A stretch of 64,000 nucleotides of DNA, from NCBI GenBank assembly GCA_033398695.1, contig CM065802.1:147298096-147362095 (forward strand), in the 5' to 3' direction. Shown here in pieces: positions 22,425-35,030 of the stretch. This stretch comes from Orobanche coerulescens (Eukaryota; Streptophyta; Magnoliopsida; Lamiales; Orobanchaceae). The position numbers and the translations under genes are program-made. A model generated the notes under the pieces. That model was not told the origin of the DNA and did no database searches. It saw nothing but the letters and a program-made list of their open reading frames with translations. Each line of letters begins with the position of its first letter. Position 1 is the first letter of the stretch.

Positions 22425-23103
22425 ATATACAATACAAATTACAAAACTAAAACAACTTAAAAAACAGAATTCAAAAGAACAAATACGAAAAAAATTCTAA
22501 AAAGATTAAAATAATTAAAAACAGACTAAAAACTAAGAGCGTGTACAACCGCCCCTCTATATATAATAATAAGGGAAGGGATGCAGTGCGATGCAATGAT
22601 TATCTTCTTGCGCCCGTCGGATCAGCATGCGGGTATATGTGTGTGTGATCACACACACCCACGGATCTGATCTGTGGCGTAGTCTTTGATACGCACTGAT
22701 CCGAATCCAATAATAAGGGGCTGAAATCATAAAAATTGAAAAAAAAAATGGTGCTCCAGCAGACCCCCTAAAATAACTTGGGCCCACTTAAATTTTATTC
22801 GCACACCCCCCGACCCCCTGTCGTTATACGATCCCAATAGCAATTACTTCTTCTTTTTCCCTCACTTTCTACTCTTTCCCTCCAAATCTCTGGTGCAGCC
22901 TTCTTCTCCCGCGAATTCACACAGCTTTCAAGGGTAAAGTTCTAATTTTTCTGCTCCATAAGGTTAGAGTCTTAATTTTTCTGCTAGTTGCAACAATTTC
23001 TCAATACCCAATTGTCTTCACTTCAATTGATTCAAGCTTTCTCTTTTTTTTTTTTTTATTCCACTCAGATTTGTTTGACTACAAAAAGATATTCATATGA
23101 TTG
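22425..23103. other. AT-rich spacer and Harbinger 5' noncoding end
   Basis: The first ~110 bp are AT-rich spacer, then the Harbinger terminus. The rest contains an imperfect inverted GTGTGTGATCACACACAC at about 22638-22656, pyrimidine-rich promoter or leader-like sequence, and a T15-like tract near 23045. No gene was seen. Confidence 0.5.
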
Positions 23104-23108
23104 ACTAT

Positions 23109-24423
23109 TGTTGGCCACTAAAGTATACATAATACAGCTTCGAAAGTGTTTTAAGCAACAAGCTATACGTTTTTCAAATAAGATTGCGTAGCGGAAGTCT
23201 GCTAAGGTATGCTGCTGTAAATACAGCAACTAGGTTTTCTCCTGTTTGCTTGGTGCATACAGGGTATGCAGTGTATACTTGTAAAACAATCACAGTAATG
23301 AAAACAGTAAATTGCATAAGCTAAAAGACACGATATTTAAAGTGGTTCGAGGTAAACCCCTCTACGTCCACTGTTCCTCCACACATGAGTGAAAATATTT
23401 ATTATAAACACTACGTACACAACTACGTGTCTATAATCAAACATATCCTTGTATTGTTCACACAGATACAAAGACTGTCGCTTTCAATCGTTCACACAGA
23501 TTGGTCAAAGCTTTCACTTGACTTGCTTCTTCACACACAGTTCCGAAGCTTCGTCTCTTCAATGCAGATCCGTCACACATAGTTTAGGAAAAGCAAGGCT
23601 TTCTCAGTCCACACAGGGCTGATGGTTTTCTTCAAATGTAAGATCACGGGTTGAACAACAGCTTGACTTTCTTGAACTTGAGCTGATGATGTGTTGTTCA
23701 AGGTTGAGCACTTGTATATTTCTTCTCTTAGGAATAGCACTATGCTTGAAGAAATATGTTTTCTCTTGATATAATGTTCTTGAGATGTTCACGAGTGTAT
23801 CTCCGTATATCTCAGTTTGCTCAGTTCTCATATCTTGAATATTTGTATGAGTTCATATATATTCTCTGATATAATCGTGTGTATTTGATCTTCAAATTTC
23901 GGGGTATATATAGCCCTTGGAATAGATCCGTTGAGCAAAAAGTCCGTTCCAACATGTTGATTGACTTGCACAGTACAAGATCCGAATTTTGCTCCTTGTC
24001 TGAAGATCTTTGTCGGCTGGTACTTAAATATTTTATCCAGTCAGTATTTAAATACTTCTTTTCAAACGGTGTCTTGACTTTAGCGTATAAAGCAGATTCC
24101 GTTTCAACGGCCTTCAGTCCTGTTGGATAGATGTTGAAGATCTCAACACTTACAGCATGTATGTTGTGTCCAACATGTTGCGTTTACAATGCTGTAGCTG
24201 TAGGTTCCACGCTGTAGGCTATCTAGTGTTGTTGTATGGAAAGATGCTGTATGAAATTTTTAGGACAACTTCCATACTTGGTGTCATATCGACTGATGAG
24301 CTTCTTGCTGTATGATGGCACTTTATGAAAACACACATCTTGCTGTATGATTGTCTTCGAGACAGCTACTTGTTGTATGTTGGCACTTTATCAAAACTCG
24401 TTACATGTTTATTTATCCCAACA
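23109..24423 (-). mobile_element. Solo LTR, copia-like, 1,315 bp
   Basis: Plus-strand ends are TGTTGGCC and ATCCCAACA. The target duplication ACTAT is present at 23104-23108 and 24424-24428. On the minus strand it begins TGTTGGGATAAATA, typical of a Ty1/copia LTR. No internal sequence is present, so LTR-LTR recombination removed the element body. It sits inside the Harbinger 5' region. Confidence 0.9.
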
Positions 24424-24860
24424 ACTATCTTTGAGAGTTTGAGTCGAATGTTTTTGTATCCTATTTTGACCCTTGTGACGGTTCGAATCTGTGTACACAA
24501 AAAGAATAAGGGTAGGGGAAGCTTAACCTCCAGGATATGAGGTTTAGGTTGAATTGAATTGAAGTAGCTGTCCGATAGGATCAGGAAGCAAAGGAAACGA
24601 GGCTAGGTGCTTGTAAATTGTAGGTAGTATATTATTGAATGGAAGCTTTACTCTATTTGTTACAACAAAGCTGTGATCTTGTATATATAGGAGATATATT
24701 GTGGAATTGGATTCTAATTTTAGTCTTCGGTAAGTTTTATTTACCTTGCTTATACTGGATTCAAATTGAGTCACGTTGTTTATTCTTTCCAGTTATGATT
24801 TATTCTTATATTTGGCGATTAAATTTTATGCATATTCCTTCTCTATTATTGATAAACGGG

Positions 24861-26388
24861 ATGGATTCCCAAGTACAAGAGGATATGCATTCCTATACTT
24901 CTCTTTTGCAACAAGGTTCGGATGTACCTCTAGAAAGTTCTCCCTTTATTTTCACAATTATCACCTGATCAATATGGAGGTTCAAGGCAAAGGCGGGGGA
25001 ATAACGTTAATGTACATGAAGATAAGTTACTAGTATCCGCTTGGTTGAATACTAGTTTATATCCTATTACTGGTACGGATATAAAATCTGGTGGATTTTG
25101 GAAGGTGGAAAACTACTATGTTGAAGCTAAGAAACCGGAGTGGCTTTCCCGTTCGTCGAGCTCCTTAAGCCATCGGTGGTCTAACATCCAACACGCTGTC
25201 AATAAATTCTGTGGTTGTTTATCTAAAATCGAACGGATGCATCGAAGCGGTGTCTCTAAAGAAGACAATGTAAGTCTGAAATTGAACTTCTCGTTTTTTT
25301 GTTGGTGTTCCTGGGTAGTAATAAAAATAGAGTTCATCTGATAATCTAAACATGTCTAAGATATATTTTGCCAAACAACTTCTTGGAAATTGGTATAAAT
25401 AAATCTTGATTATCTAAGCACTTATAATATTATCATGTGAAATCAGTAGGAAAGTAACATGGCTGTTGTTTGACCTGTCACATTTATAGTAATTATTACG
25501 GTGGAAGAACAACCTTTACTTATTAAATTGCATATGTAAGACAATATAATCAGTTAATCACATAAGTGTTAGGAGAATATTTTAAGCTTTGATATCATAT
25601 TCAGCTGAAACGAATCATTAAACACTAGAGTATGAAAGTAGCTAAAGAAAGATAAATGCGACTGGTAGAGATTGATCACTCACTTTAATAGGGAAACATA
25701 ATTGTCTTATACAAAAACTCAAATGACTATCAGTAGAGCTCTGCCCATTAAAACCAAACTTAAGTAGCATGAAATTTCAATGTTCTTGTTTGTAAACCTG
25801 AATTTGCATATTCAAGATGCACGGAAAATGTTTCAACAACTCTACAAGCAGCCTTCCTGATGCGATCATTGTTGGGATCTTTTAAAGTTAGAACAGAAAT
25901 GGATTCAAAGGTATGACAATGTCGTTCCTCCTAAAGGGAAAGCATCACTACCTTGTACATCGAGTCATGAACCAATAGATCTAAGTGAAGGCACTCACGA
26001 GGTAAATGAAACAAACAACAATGAAAGACCTATTGGGCGGAAAGCTGCAAAAGATAGAAAAAAATCGAGCAAGGGTGGCATTAAAGATTCTACAGTGCTT
26101 TCAAATGCTTTTTTTGAAATGAAGAATGAGGAAAGGAAAAATCATGAGGATAGAATGATGAAATATAATACAAGTTGTGAACAACGTGTCAAGCTTCTTG
26201 AAATACAAGAGGCACAATTGTTGGCGATGAATGAAGGGAATAGTATCAAAAGTGAAAAGCTGAATCGTAACAAGGCAGATGAGAAGATCATGATGAAGGA
26301 TACTAGCTCAATGAATTTGGTGCAACAAGAATACTTCAGATTGCGCCAAATGAAAATCCAACAAAGACTGAAGTTTATGTATGGATGA
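24861..26388 (+). pseudogene. PIF/Harbinger ORF1, Myb/trihelix-like protein, degraded
   Basis: ATG at 24861. A +1 shift near 24950 separates the first about 28 codons from the rest. Exon 1 reads SAWLNTSLYPITGTD and SSLSHRWSNIQHAVNKFCGC, typical of the Myb-like DNA-binding domain of Harbinger ORF1. It ends at a canonical donor, GACAAT|GTAAGT (25270). Exon 2 begins about 25816 and runs to TGA at 26386-26388, with one in-frame stop near 25860. Its C-terminal part (ERPIGRKAAKDRKKSS) matches the conserved ORF1 tail. ORF1 works with the transposase for nuclear import and binding of element ends. The shift and stop make this copy non-functional. Confidence 0.85.
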
Positions 26389-26999
26389 TGTGCACCCTGA
26401 AAAAGTATGAGCATGATGTGCAGAGACTCATTTATCCTTCATATGGTCTTGTTTCTATTCATTGTTCACACAAAATTTGGATTCTGTATATTTTAATTAT
26501 ATTTTAAAGTGTTTGACAAGGTGTCTCAGATTCTAATTATTTCAGGAAAATATTTCATGTTTTTCAAGTTTAAGATTCATTTAGCAGCATTTAGCACGAA
26601 ATTTGTTTATTCCAATACTGTAAAAAAGAATGAGTGCATAAACATGTTATTATAATCTTGGTCCTCATATCATTTTTTTTTAAACAATTTCAAACATTTT
26701 ATATTTAATGAGACCTATTCGCTGCCATTGCAAGCATTAATATGGACAACTCTTTCAAACATTGATCTTCAACTGCACTATATCAAATTCGAAGATCTAA
26801 AAAAATGATAATTTAAAGAAGATATATCTATTCAATTTATGAAATTCGAAATCTAAAAAAGAAGAAACATATGATTAGTCTTCTCATAATAATTCTTGCA
26901 TAATGAAATTGCATCTTCTAACTCTCACTATATAATGTCCACAAGTACTCAATGAGGTCCTCTTGAAGTTGTTTATTGACGGATGAGTCTCTGAGCTTC
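26389..26999. other. AT-rich intergenic space within Harbinger
   Basis: The convergent gap between ORF1 and the transposase. AT-rich, with no frame or domain seen; it presumably holds the 3' ends of both transcripts. Confidence 0.5.
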
Positions 27000-27637
27000 T
27001 CATGCTGCATAATGAAGTTTTGCCTCAACCGATCTTGAAGTTGAGATGGTTGGTTGTGGAGCACTATTATAGTCTCGCTCATAGTCATAAAATTCTAGTG
27101 CTTCCTGGTCCATATCTCTCTCATTTTCGACAATCATATTGTGCATTATTATGCAAGCCATCATTATTTCCTTGAGATCATCCTTGTCAAAATAACGAGC
27201 AGGACCCCGAACAATAGCAAATCTTGATCGAAGAATCCCAAATGCTCGCTCTACATCCTTCCTCAAACTTTCATGAAATCTAGCAAAATAATTTTTTCTT
27301 ATTTCCTATGGGAGCTGGGATTAATTTCACAAAATTTGCCCAGTTAGGATATATATCATCCGCTAAATAATTTCCCATATCATAATCATGCCCGTTAATT
27401 GAGTAATGCACATTTGGAGCATCTCCTTTGGCAATATCGTCGAACACTGACGAACGCTCCAATACATTATTGTCATTGTGAGAACCCGACAAACCAAAAA
27501 ATGCATGCCATATCCAAGTATCATATGAAGTAACAGCTTCCAAAATAATAGTGGGCTTACCACTGCGACCACTATCCATTCCAAACCACTGAGTATGACA
27601 ATTTTTTCATACCCAGTGCATGGACTCAATGCTCTCA
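27000..27637 (-). pseudogene. PIF/Harbinger DDE transposase, C-terminal part
   Basis: Minus strand, from the copia junction at 27637 to the stop at 27000. It reads SGKPTIILEAVTSYDTWIWH, then YLADDIYPNWANFVK (second catalytic Asp region), then after a one-base shift near 27285 KDVERAFGILRSRFAIV (catalytic Glu region). This is the DDE_4-type endonuclease of PIF/Harbinger, which cuts at element ends and inserts at TWA sites. Where the family has a catalytic Asp before CMHW, this copy reads SIESMHW, so the first catalytic residue is changed, and a stop follows (WV*KN). The N-terminal part was displaced by the copia insertion. Confidence 0.9.
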
Positions 27638-29269
27638 TGTTGGGATTCCGGATACAAAATCGAGTACGCAGCGGAATAATAAAACTCAATATAAAGAATC
27701 CCAAAACAGGATCGGTCAAGTAACGTATATACAAAAAATAAATTGACGAAGACAAAGGATTAAAGGCCCATACCTTTGAAGCCTTTGATAATATCTTCGT
27801 AATTTTGATGATCGCGAACCCGAACACGAGCACGAAATCCCTTCATCGCAAACACCAAAAGCAAGATGTCTCTTCTTCACACACGTCGGAACTTGACCGG
27901 AAAACTCAACGAGGCTTCGTTCTATCAAGAACACGGCTAGGAAAACTGGTAGGAATTTTTTCTCTCTTATTTTTCTCACTTCTTTTCACCTCAAAGATGA
28001 TGAAAAACTTGGAAGAAAAATTTTCTCTCTCCCTCTCACTTTAGCTCTCGGCCGAACACACTAAGTCCCTTGGGTGGTGGTGATGTTGTTGTCTTATATT
28101 TTTATAAACATATCTCATAATTGAGATGATGAGATATGATGAATAAAAGAACCTTCACCTATCACAACTTTTGGCACCATGTCAAAAGTCATCACCACAA
28201 GCATGAAATAAACAACATCATGTGAGAGGTGAGGGGGAGAGCGTCCTACTTGGACGATGCTAGGAAACGTGCCGAGTCACTCGGCTCGTGTACTGGACGT
28301 TCGTCAAACGAATCTGTTAAATACACTCCGTTTTATCATCAATGTATTATATTATTTAATTAATTCAATTAATTAATTATATCAAATACAAATATATTTC
28401 TCTAATAAATATAATTTATGAATTAAATTAATTACCCAGTATCTTAATTTCAATTCATAAGACCGCTATTTGATTTATCCAATGAATCATAATTTAGATA
28501 TCTAATATCTAATATTAATAGAAAGATGATAAATTCTTATTTATCCGTCAAGACCAACTTATTACTAGTGTATCCAATACGACTAGATCAGAATGCTTTG
28601 GCCAAAGACTTATGATCTTATTTGCCATTAACCGTATAGGACATTCGTCTGCTCACTAACAGGAGATAGAATCCTTTCTTGGCGTACAGTAAAGACTGCT
28701 ACCTGCCCGCATAGTCCGCACTTCGAGGTTGACCCAATGATTAAGCAAATGAGTCTAACTACTCTAATGACAAAATAAACGTCACATGCACATCTCTTAC
28801 TGAACCCTCAAGTCAAAGGTCCACGTATACTATCACAACCTTTCGATTCATCATCGACTCTCCAAGACTGAATACCGTGTGACTGAATCAAGTATGAGTC
28901 ATGTTCGAGTACACTGGTCCCACCAATATACTTATAACTATGATATCAAGACATGCACATGTCCTGGCATCAATTATACAAGTCTTACTCAAAACTTAAT
29001 GCCCAATTAAGTTTATCGACTTGCAAACGGTTTACATAAATAAGCTTTAAACACTTCTAGTGCATTTTATCTTATCCGATAACGAGAGTGGAATATTTGC
29101 TCTTATTGACATGTACTTCACTTCAATGTTTACCAAAAAAATAATGCATTTGAAATACAATAAATAATGAATGAATCATATTGCTTTGTTATTTATAATT
29201 CCATAATTACAAGTACAATGCCCCTTCTCTCTCATCCTCTATGTGGCATTCGAGGGCATATTCCTAACA
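27638..29269 (-). mobile_element. Copia 3' LTR
   Basis: On the minus strand it starts TGTTAGGAATATGCC after the polypurine-like GCAAGTGGGATA and ends GGAATCCCAACA at 27638. Length 1,632 bp. Frames at 27716-28044 on both strands have no domain and are not genes. Confidence 0.85.
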
Positions 29270-31813
29270 ATATCCCACTTGCACTCAATGCCATACATCA
29301 TGGTATCCAATACCCATGTTCTTCGGATGTCTTTCCAAGACAGTCTGAGATAACGGCTTAGTCAGTGGGTCAGAGACTGTCTTCTGTGTCTACTCTTTGC
29401 AACGAAACATATCCTTTTTCAACCATCTCTCGAACGATGTGATACTTTCTCTGTATATGCTTGGTGTTGTGGTGAGACCTTGGCTCCTTGGCTTGGGCGA
29501 CAACTCCATCATTATCACAGAATAGTGATATTGGCATCTCCGCATTAGGCACAACTTGAAGTTCTTGCACAAATTTCTGCATCCAAAATGCTTCCTTGCT
29601 AGCCTCTGAGGCAGCTTGGTACTCTGGTTGGCAAGTGGAATCTGCAGTAGCGCTTTGTTTGGAGCTTCTCCAAGATACTACTCCTACATTGAGAGTAAAC
29701 AAATACCCATATGGCTAAGGAATGGGAAATCTTTCTCCTGTAGAGTCATCTTTGTCTCCTTGAAAATCAAAATCGGTGAATCCAACCACATTCAGTTCTC
29801 CACCACCGTAAGTAAGAACCATATCTCTAGTTTTTTCTTAAGTACTTAAGAATGTTCTGGCGTCAGTCCAGTGTTCCCTTCCTGGGTTTGCTTAAAATCG
29901 ACTTACCACACTTACAACGTAGGCTAAGTCCGGTCTCGTGCACAATATAGCGTACATGAGGCTACCTACTGCCGAGGCATAGGGTACCTTACTCATCTCT
30001 ATTTTGTCTTCCTCACTTTGAGGACACATTTTCTTGGTGATATGAATTCCATATTGCATGGGAAGGAACCCTCTTTTAGAATTATCCATCTTGAATTTTC
30101 TCAGATTTTATCTATATAGAGGGCTTGGGAAAGTCCTATCATTCTTCGCGGTCTATCTCTGTAAAGACGGATCCCTAGAATATAGGAAGCTTCTCCCAAG
30201 TCTTTCATGGATAATGCTTAGAAATCCAAGCTTTCACAGTGCTGAGCATTGCTACGTTATTTCCCATAAGTAGAATATCATCTACATATAGTACTAAGAA
30301 CGCAATGTTGCTCCCACTGACCTTTTTGTAAACACATGGATCCTCCTCGTTTTGCACGAAGTCAAAATCCTTGACTGCTTCTTCAAATCGAAGGTTCCAA
30401 CTCCGAGAAGGTTGCTGGAGCCCATAAATGGCTCGTTGTAGCTTACACACCTTATGAATATTAGCTTTGGATACAAAACCCTTAAGCTGTTCCATGTAGA
30501 TTTCTTCCTCGAGGTATCCATTTAGAAAAGCCGTTTTGATGTCCATTTGCCATATTTCATAATCGTAATGGGCAACAATGGCAAGCATCATGTGAATCGA
30601 CTTGATCATATCTATGAGCGAGAAGGTATCATGATAATCGATCCCTTCCCTTTAGGTATAACCCTTTACACAAGCCTGACCTTATAGGCGTCAACCTTGC
30701 CATCCCTATCAGTATTTTTCTTATAGATCCATTTACTTCCAATAGGCTTCATGATAGTTGGTAAATCTACTAGAGTCCAGTCCTGATTGGCATGCATCGC
30801 GTCTATCTCAGCTTCCATAGCTTCTTTCCATTTATCATAGTCCACATCCACTATCGCTTGGTCATAGGTGATAGGGTCGTACTCACGGCTAGCAGGTACG
30901 TCGTGGAGATGCAGTTCCTCAACATGTGTATAGCCATACCTCTCAGGTAAGTGAGACACCCTACCAGACCTCCGAAGTAGAGGTTGTGTTACAATAGGTT
31001 CGATTCGTGATCCCGGATCAGATGTCTCCTCAGGACTTTCATTGTGCTCTTCCAAAGAGACATTTCTACCTGAGCCACCTTCCTGAATGAATTCATCCTC
31101 AAGGAAGTGCGCTTGTAAAGCCACAAAGACCCTATGGTCTTCTGGCATGTATAATAGATAACCCATCGAGTCCTCTGGGTATCCTATGAAACGTCCCTTG
31201 ACGGACCTCGCTTCTAGTAGTCCACCTTAGCCTTTTTGACATAGACTGGACATCCCCAAATCCTTATGTGATTAAGAATTGGTTTCTTACCCTTCTATAT
31301 CTCATGTAGAGTGATAATAATGGATTTGGAAGGACATCTATTAAGGATATGGGCAGCGGTAAGTAAGGCGTACCCCCACAGGTAAATTGGTAAATCAGTG
31401 TAATTCAACATGGAGCGGACCATGTCCAACAAAGTTCAATTTCTTCTTTCCGAAACACCATTTAATTGTGGGGTTCCTGGCGGCGTGAATTGTGAAACTA
31501 TTCCATGTTTCTTATGGAACTCATCAAACTCGATGCTCATATACTCGCCACCTCGGTCTGACTAAAGTGCCTTGATATGACATCCAGTCTGTTTTTCAAC
31601 TAGGGCCTTAAGTTCCTTGAATTTTGTAAAGGCTTCGGATTTATGTTTTATCAAGTACACAATCCAATACATAGTATGATCATCTGTGAACGTTATGAAA
31701 TATTGATATCCATCTCGGGCTGCTTCTAAAGCTCCACAAATGTCGGTATGTACCAACCCAAGTTTCTCAGCAGCCCTTTCAAATGTCCCTGTAAATGGGA
31801 ACTTAGTCATCTT
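29270..31813 (-). pseudogene. pol: Copia pol, C-terminal part (integrase core, RT, RNase H)
   Basis: From 31813 downward: the integrase core starts after the zinc-binding region (LVHTDICGALEAARDGYQYF, 31562-31810), then a broken stretch with stops to about 31170. The RT begins WKEAMEAEIDAMHANQDWTL (30666-31166) and continues MDIKTAFLNGYLEEEIYM and YVDDILLMGN (30205-30609). An RNase H-like tail reads EYQAASEASKEAFWMQKF and NTKHIQRKYHIVREMVEKGY (29370-29702). Domain order integrase-RT-RNase H identifies Ty1/copia. Several stops and shifts, for example near 31200, 30640 and 29890, rule out a working polyprotein. It would have copied element RNA to DNA and integrated it. Confidence 0.9.
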
Positions 31814-31980
31814 TGTGATACCCGTACTTTTTATTGACTGTTTGTCCTTACCGTTCTTCCTGTTTTGTCGCTCCGTAAACTATTTGTGATGTAGTCGGCG
31901 TTGATCTAGAGTTTCATGCCTTGTTTGGATCATGATCGTGCTGGTTAGACCTTTCGGAAGTGTTCTGGCTCAGTGAGTAG

Positions 31981-32306
31981 CGCATGTTAGTTTTGAGCCT
32001 TAGCGCGCGCTAACGGACTGAATCGGCAGAGGCAGTGAGGTTTCAGACTTTCTGGACTAGCAGGTAACGCACGCTAAGCAGCGGCTAGCATACGCTATAT
32101 GTGTTGCGTAGTGCACGCAAGTGCTCAGTGTTAACGCACGCTAGCGGACTGAGACAGTGAACTGAGTTTTTGGCAGGCCACCAGTTAGCGCACGCTAGGG
32201 ATGTTTCGTAGCACGCACTAACGTCTTATGACAGTAGCCACTGGACTACCAGGTGACCCATTAGCGCACGCTAATATTGAGGCGTAGCGTGCGCTAGACT
32301 GGGACA
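31981..32306. repeat. Palindrome cluster 2
   Basis: About ten copies of TAGCG-NN-CGCTA variants, spaced about 21-23 bp within groups. The groups are separated by spacers containing GACTGAGWC or CTGGACTACCAGG. It lies directly upstream of the TATA box. The matching cluster in the 3' LTR is at 38470-38790. Confidence 0.85.
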
Positions 32307-32317
32307 GTATATAAGGG

Positions 32318-32328
32318 GACAATCAACC
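32318..32328 (+). promoter_or_regulatory. TATA box, element C 5' LTR
   Basis: TATATAAGGGG about 20 bp after the last palindrome, followed by a pyrimidine-rich leader (CTTGTCTTTTCAC). The same box lies at about 38810 in the 3' LTR. Confidence 0.7.
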
Positions 32329-33869
32329 CATGCACTTGTCTTTTCACATCATTTCCACTTTTTCTGATCGGGAGAGCTCGGGAGAGGCGATTTGGGGCGA
32401 TTTGAGGCAGTCCTTCTTCAAATATCGTCATCTTGGGTTGGATAACAAGGATTATGCAATATCTAATACATTTCTATCCTCCAAATCAAGGTAAAATCCT
32501 TAGAACCCTATTTTTGGGAATTTTGGGGTTTTTCTTAGATTCGTTCGATTTATCTGGTTTGAGGCTTGAAAATCTTGATATTATGATATATCTACCCCGT
32601 ATACATGCTTTTCCTACGATTTTACGGATTTGTTTGTGCCGTATTCGTACTTGTGAGGGTTTGGGTGACTTTCCAAACTCTAGTTGTTCACCCTTGTATT
32701 TTCATGAATCGTAGACGGGTTTCGGGAGTTTCTTCGTGAATTATAAGTATGGATTATTGATTATCATATCCCTTACGAATCGTTTAGGTACCGGAAGTGC
32801 GTTCTTGGACCTACCGAACTCATACTCTTTTTCATTCGATTTCTCGAAGTCTCAAAGGCAAGTATATAATTATGATTGTACGTCCTCGACTTTAAAAGTA
32901 AGATACATTAATGGCATGATTATTTATATCCACTCTGGGGCGGGCCGATGGGTCCCCTGAGAGTTTCGTAGCCTCTTGGTGCGATTCCACGGATGATATG
33001 AACGAACCACTCTGGGATGGACCGATGAGTCCTCTGAGGGTTCTGTAGCCTCTGGTGCGGTTCCACGGTATTCATATATGTATTGATGTGATGCTATGAG
33101 ATTTAGTTAATCCGGAATACTAGTCTTGAATTGATGAATTGCCGGTTACATTTACTTTATTGTCGAAGAGTATTGTGTTTCATACTTGATATACTTGCAC
33201 TAGCTATTCGACGGCTAACCCCTTTATGGGGGAAATATTTTTTATGTATTTCAGGTTCCAGGAGAGCGGACAGGCAGGTATCGGGTCGGCATGAAGATGG
33301 TGGGCAAGTGTGATACTGTGTCTTTCCTCCGGTTATGTTTTGAGTTTTCCGTTCAGTGTTGTTGTACTGGAATGGTTATTGAGTACTCGATTATTATTTT
33401 CCATCTTCCTTGATGTTCCGGCATGTGTGCTGAGGTTTTGATTTTGTACTGTGATGTATTTGGTTACATTGGACATGGTTTGAATACCCTTTGTATCGTC
33501 TTTCATTTCATTGTATTTGGACCTTATCGGTCAAGTTTTATAGTTCCGCGTATAATTAGCCTTGTGGGTCCCTCGGTGGGATTCATGGCACTGTAATATA
33601 CCCTGAATAACCGGGGGGTGTTACAGAATATGGTATCGGAGCTTAGGTTTATGGATACCTAGGCTGTCGGTCTTTTGGGTCGATTGAGTCATTGTTTATC
33701 TACAGTATCACTACTTTGCCATCATCACAGTGCAACCGGTATTTGTAAGTCCTATTACTCTTCTTATGTTTTCTTAACCGCTTTGCTTTTAGTTTGATAT
33801 TCTTGAGAATCGGTCACTTCGAGGACGTGCGATTTAGATTGTACTTACGTACTTTGTGTATCCTTTAGA

Positions 33870-33940
33870 ATGTCTGCTGACAGGGGATATATAAGAGACC
33901 GTGGTCGTGGACGCGGAAAGATATTTTCAAATTGCTAATT
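33870..33940 (+). pseudogene. gag: Element C gag start, truncated
   Basis: ATG at 33870 begins MSADRGYIRDRGRGRGK, the Arg-Gly-rich start also seen in element A (57954 minus: MLIGVRGCGRGRGRGCGK). It stops after 22 codons where unrelated sequence begins. Only the start of gag remains. Confidence 0.65.
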
Positions 33941-34495
33941 GCGATATTGCTGTGTATCAGTATTCTGTTGAGACTTTGTTTGGGAGTCGCATGCTAGTAT
34001 CACGGGAGATCATCGACTTCACGCACCTGTAAGTATACTGTCTTGGTTATTCACTTGTGGAGACCGATGACTGCTCTTGTGATGAGTTCGGATATTTTGG
34101 TTGATTTGTTTGGCTGTGACGGTATTGCAAGTTTCGAGGACGAAACTTATTTCAAGGGGGGTACAGTGTGATATCCCGACTTTTCGTACGTAATATCCGG
34201 ATTTCAGTATAAATTTTTTGCATTATTTTATCTGAGATATACTGGATAGATTGGTGTCTATACAGTATGGATAAAATAATTGGAAGACTGAGACAGCTGT
34301 ATTAGTATAATTGTCGTAGTTGGTCGACAATTATATTTGAAGATATCGTGTATCATGTTATCGTACTTTTGATATTGGGTATATCATATGAGAATATTAT
34401 CAGGTTGTATATATATATGTATTCAGTATGTCGTGTATATACATCTAGTATATCAAGAAGACGGACAAGAATAGCGGAAAATGGCTAAGTAGAGC

Positions 34496-35030
34496 TACGT
34501 TAGCTCACGCTACAAGGTATGCCTAGCGCGCGCTAAGATATATACTTAGCGTACGCTACGGTTCATACTTAGCGCACGCTAAGAGATTTGAGTTACGTAC
34601 GCTAAGGAGGACCCCTAACGTACGTAAGGTATTCTGTATAAGGCCGGAAGGTGGCCGACAGGTAGGCCCAGACTGTTTATTATCGGCGATTAGCGCACGT
34701 TAATGCATGTTGTTAGCGCACGCTAATTTCAGATCGTCAACAGGGAATCTTGGCTTTATTAGTTGCTTTCGTCGTGTAGGACCCGAGCATCTTCTGGGAA
34801 GGTGCAGGTTGTCGGGTCAACGATGATTAGCGCACGCTAAGGTCGAGGAATAGCGCATGCTACTGAGCATTTGACTGTAGCAAGTCAACGCCTGTTTGCG
34901 TACGCTAATGCATGGGCATTACGTACGTTAGATGAATTTCGAAGCAATGCAGTAGCTTCTGGGCTGCCCGATAGCGCACGCTATCAAGGAAGGATAGCGC
35001 ACGCTAAATATAAGGTCTAGCGTGCGCTAG
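34496..35030. repeat. Palindrome cluster 3
   Basis: About 15 copies, for example near 34500, 34523, 34546, 34569, 34592, 34690, 34712, 34827, 34850, 34971, 34994 and 35016. Spacing within runs is 22-23 bp. It ends about 12 bp before TATAAAGAGG. Confidence 0.85.

Larger units (their letters stand above)
22537..27637 (-). mobile_element. PIF/Harbinger transposon, cut by copia
   Basis: The left end is GAGCGTGTACAACCGCCCC at 22537, preceded by TAA (22534-22536), the usual 3-bp PIF/Harbinger target. The element holds the two expected convergent genes: a Myb-like ORF1 on the plus strand and a DDE transposase on the minus strand. A solo LTR (23109-24423) lies in its 5' part, and a copia element entered the transposase gene at 27638. 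The right end is not in the window; it should lie beyond the copia and its nested insertions. Strand is given for the transposase. Confidence 0.85.
31814..33625 (+). mobile_element. Element C 5' LTR
   Basis: 1,812 bp. U3: palindrome cluster 2 (31981-32306), then TATA box TATATAAGGGG at about 32318. Leader: putative donor AAG|GTAAAA at 32491 and putative acceptor TTTCAG|GTTCC at 33254 (764 nt apart), preceded by CCCCTTTATGGGGG at 33219-33232. The 93-aa and 74-aa frames at 32433-32960 recur in the 3' LTR and are not supported as genes. Confidence 0.9.

Noticed and set aside
23879..24130. 83-aa frame inside the solo LTR, and neighbouring short frames
   Set aside because: LTR sequence with matching ends and target duplication; no coding signal.
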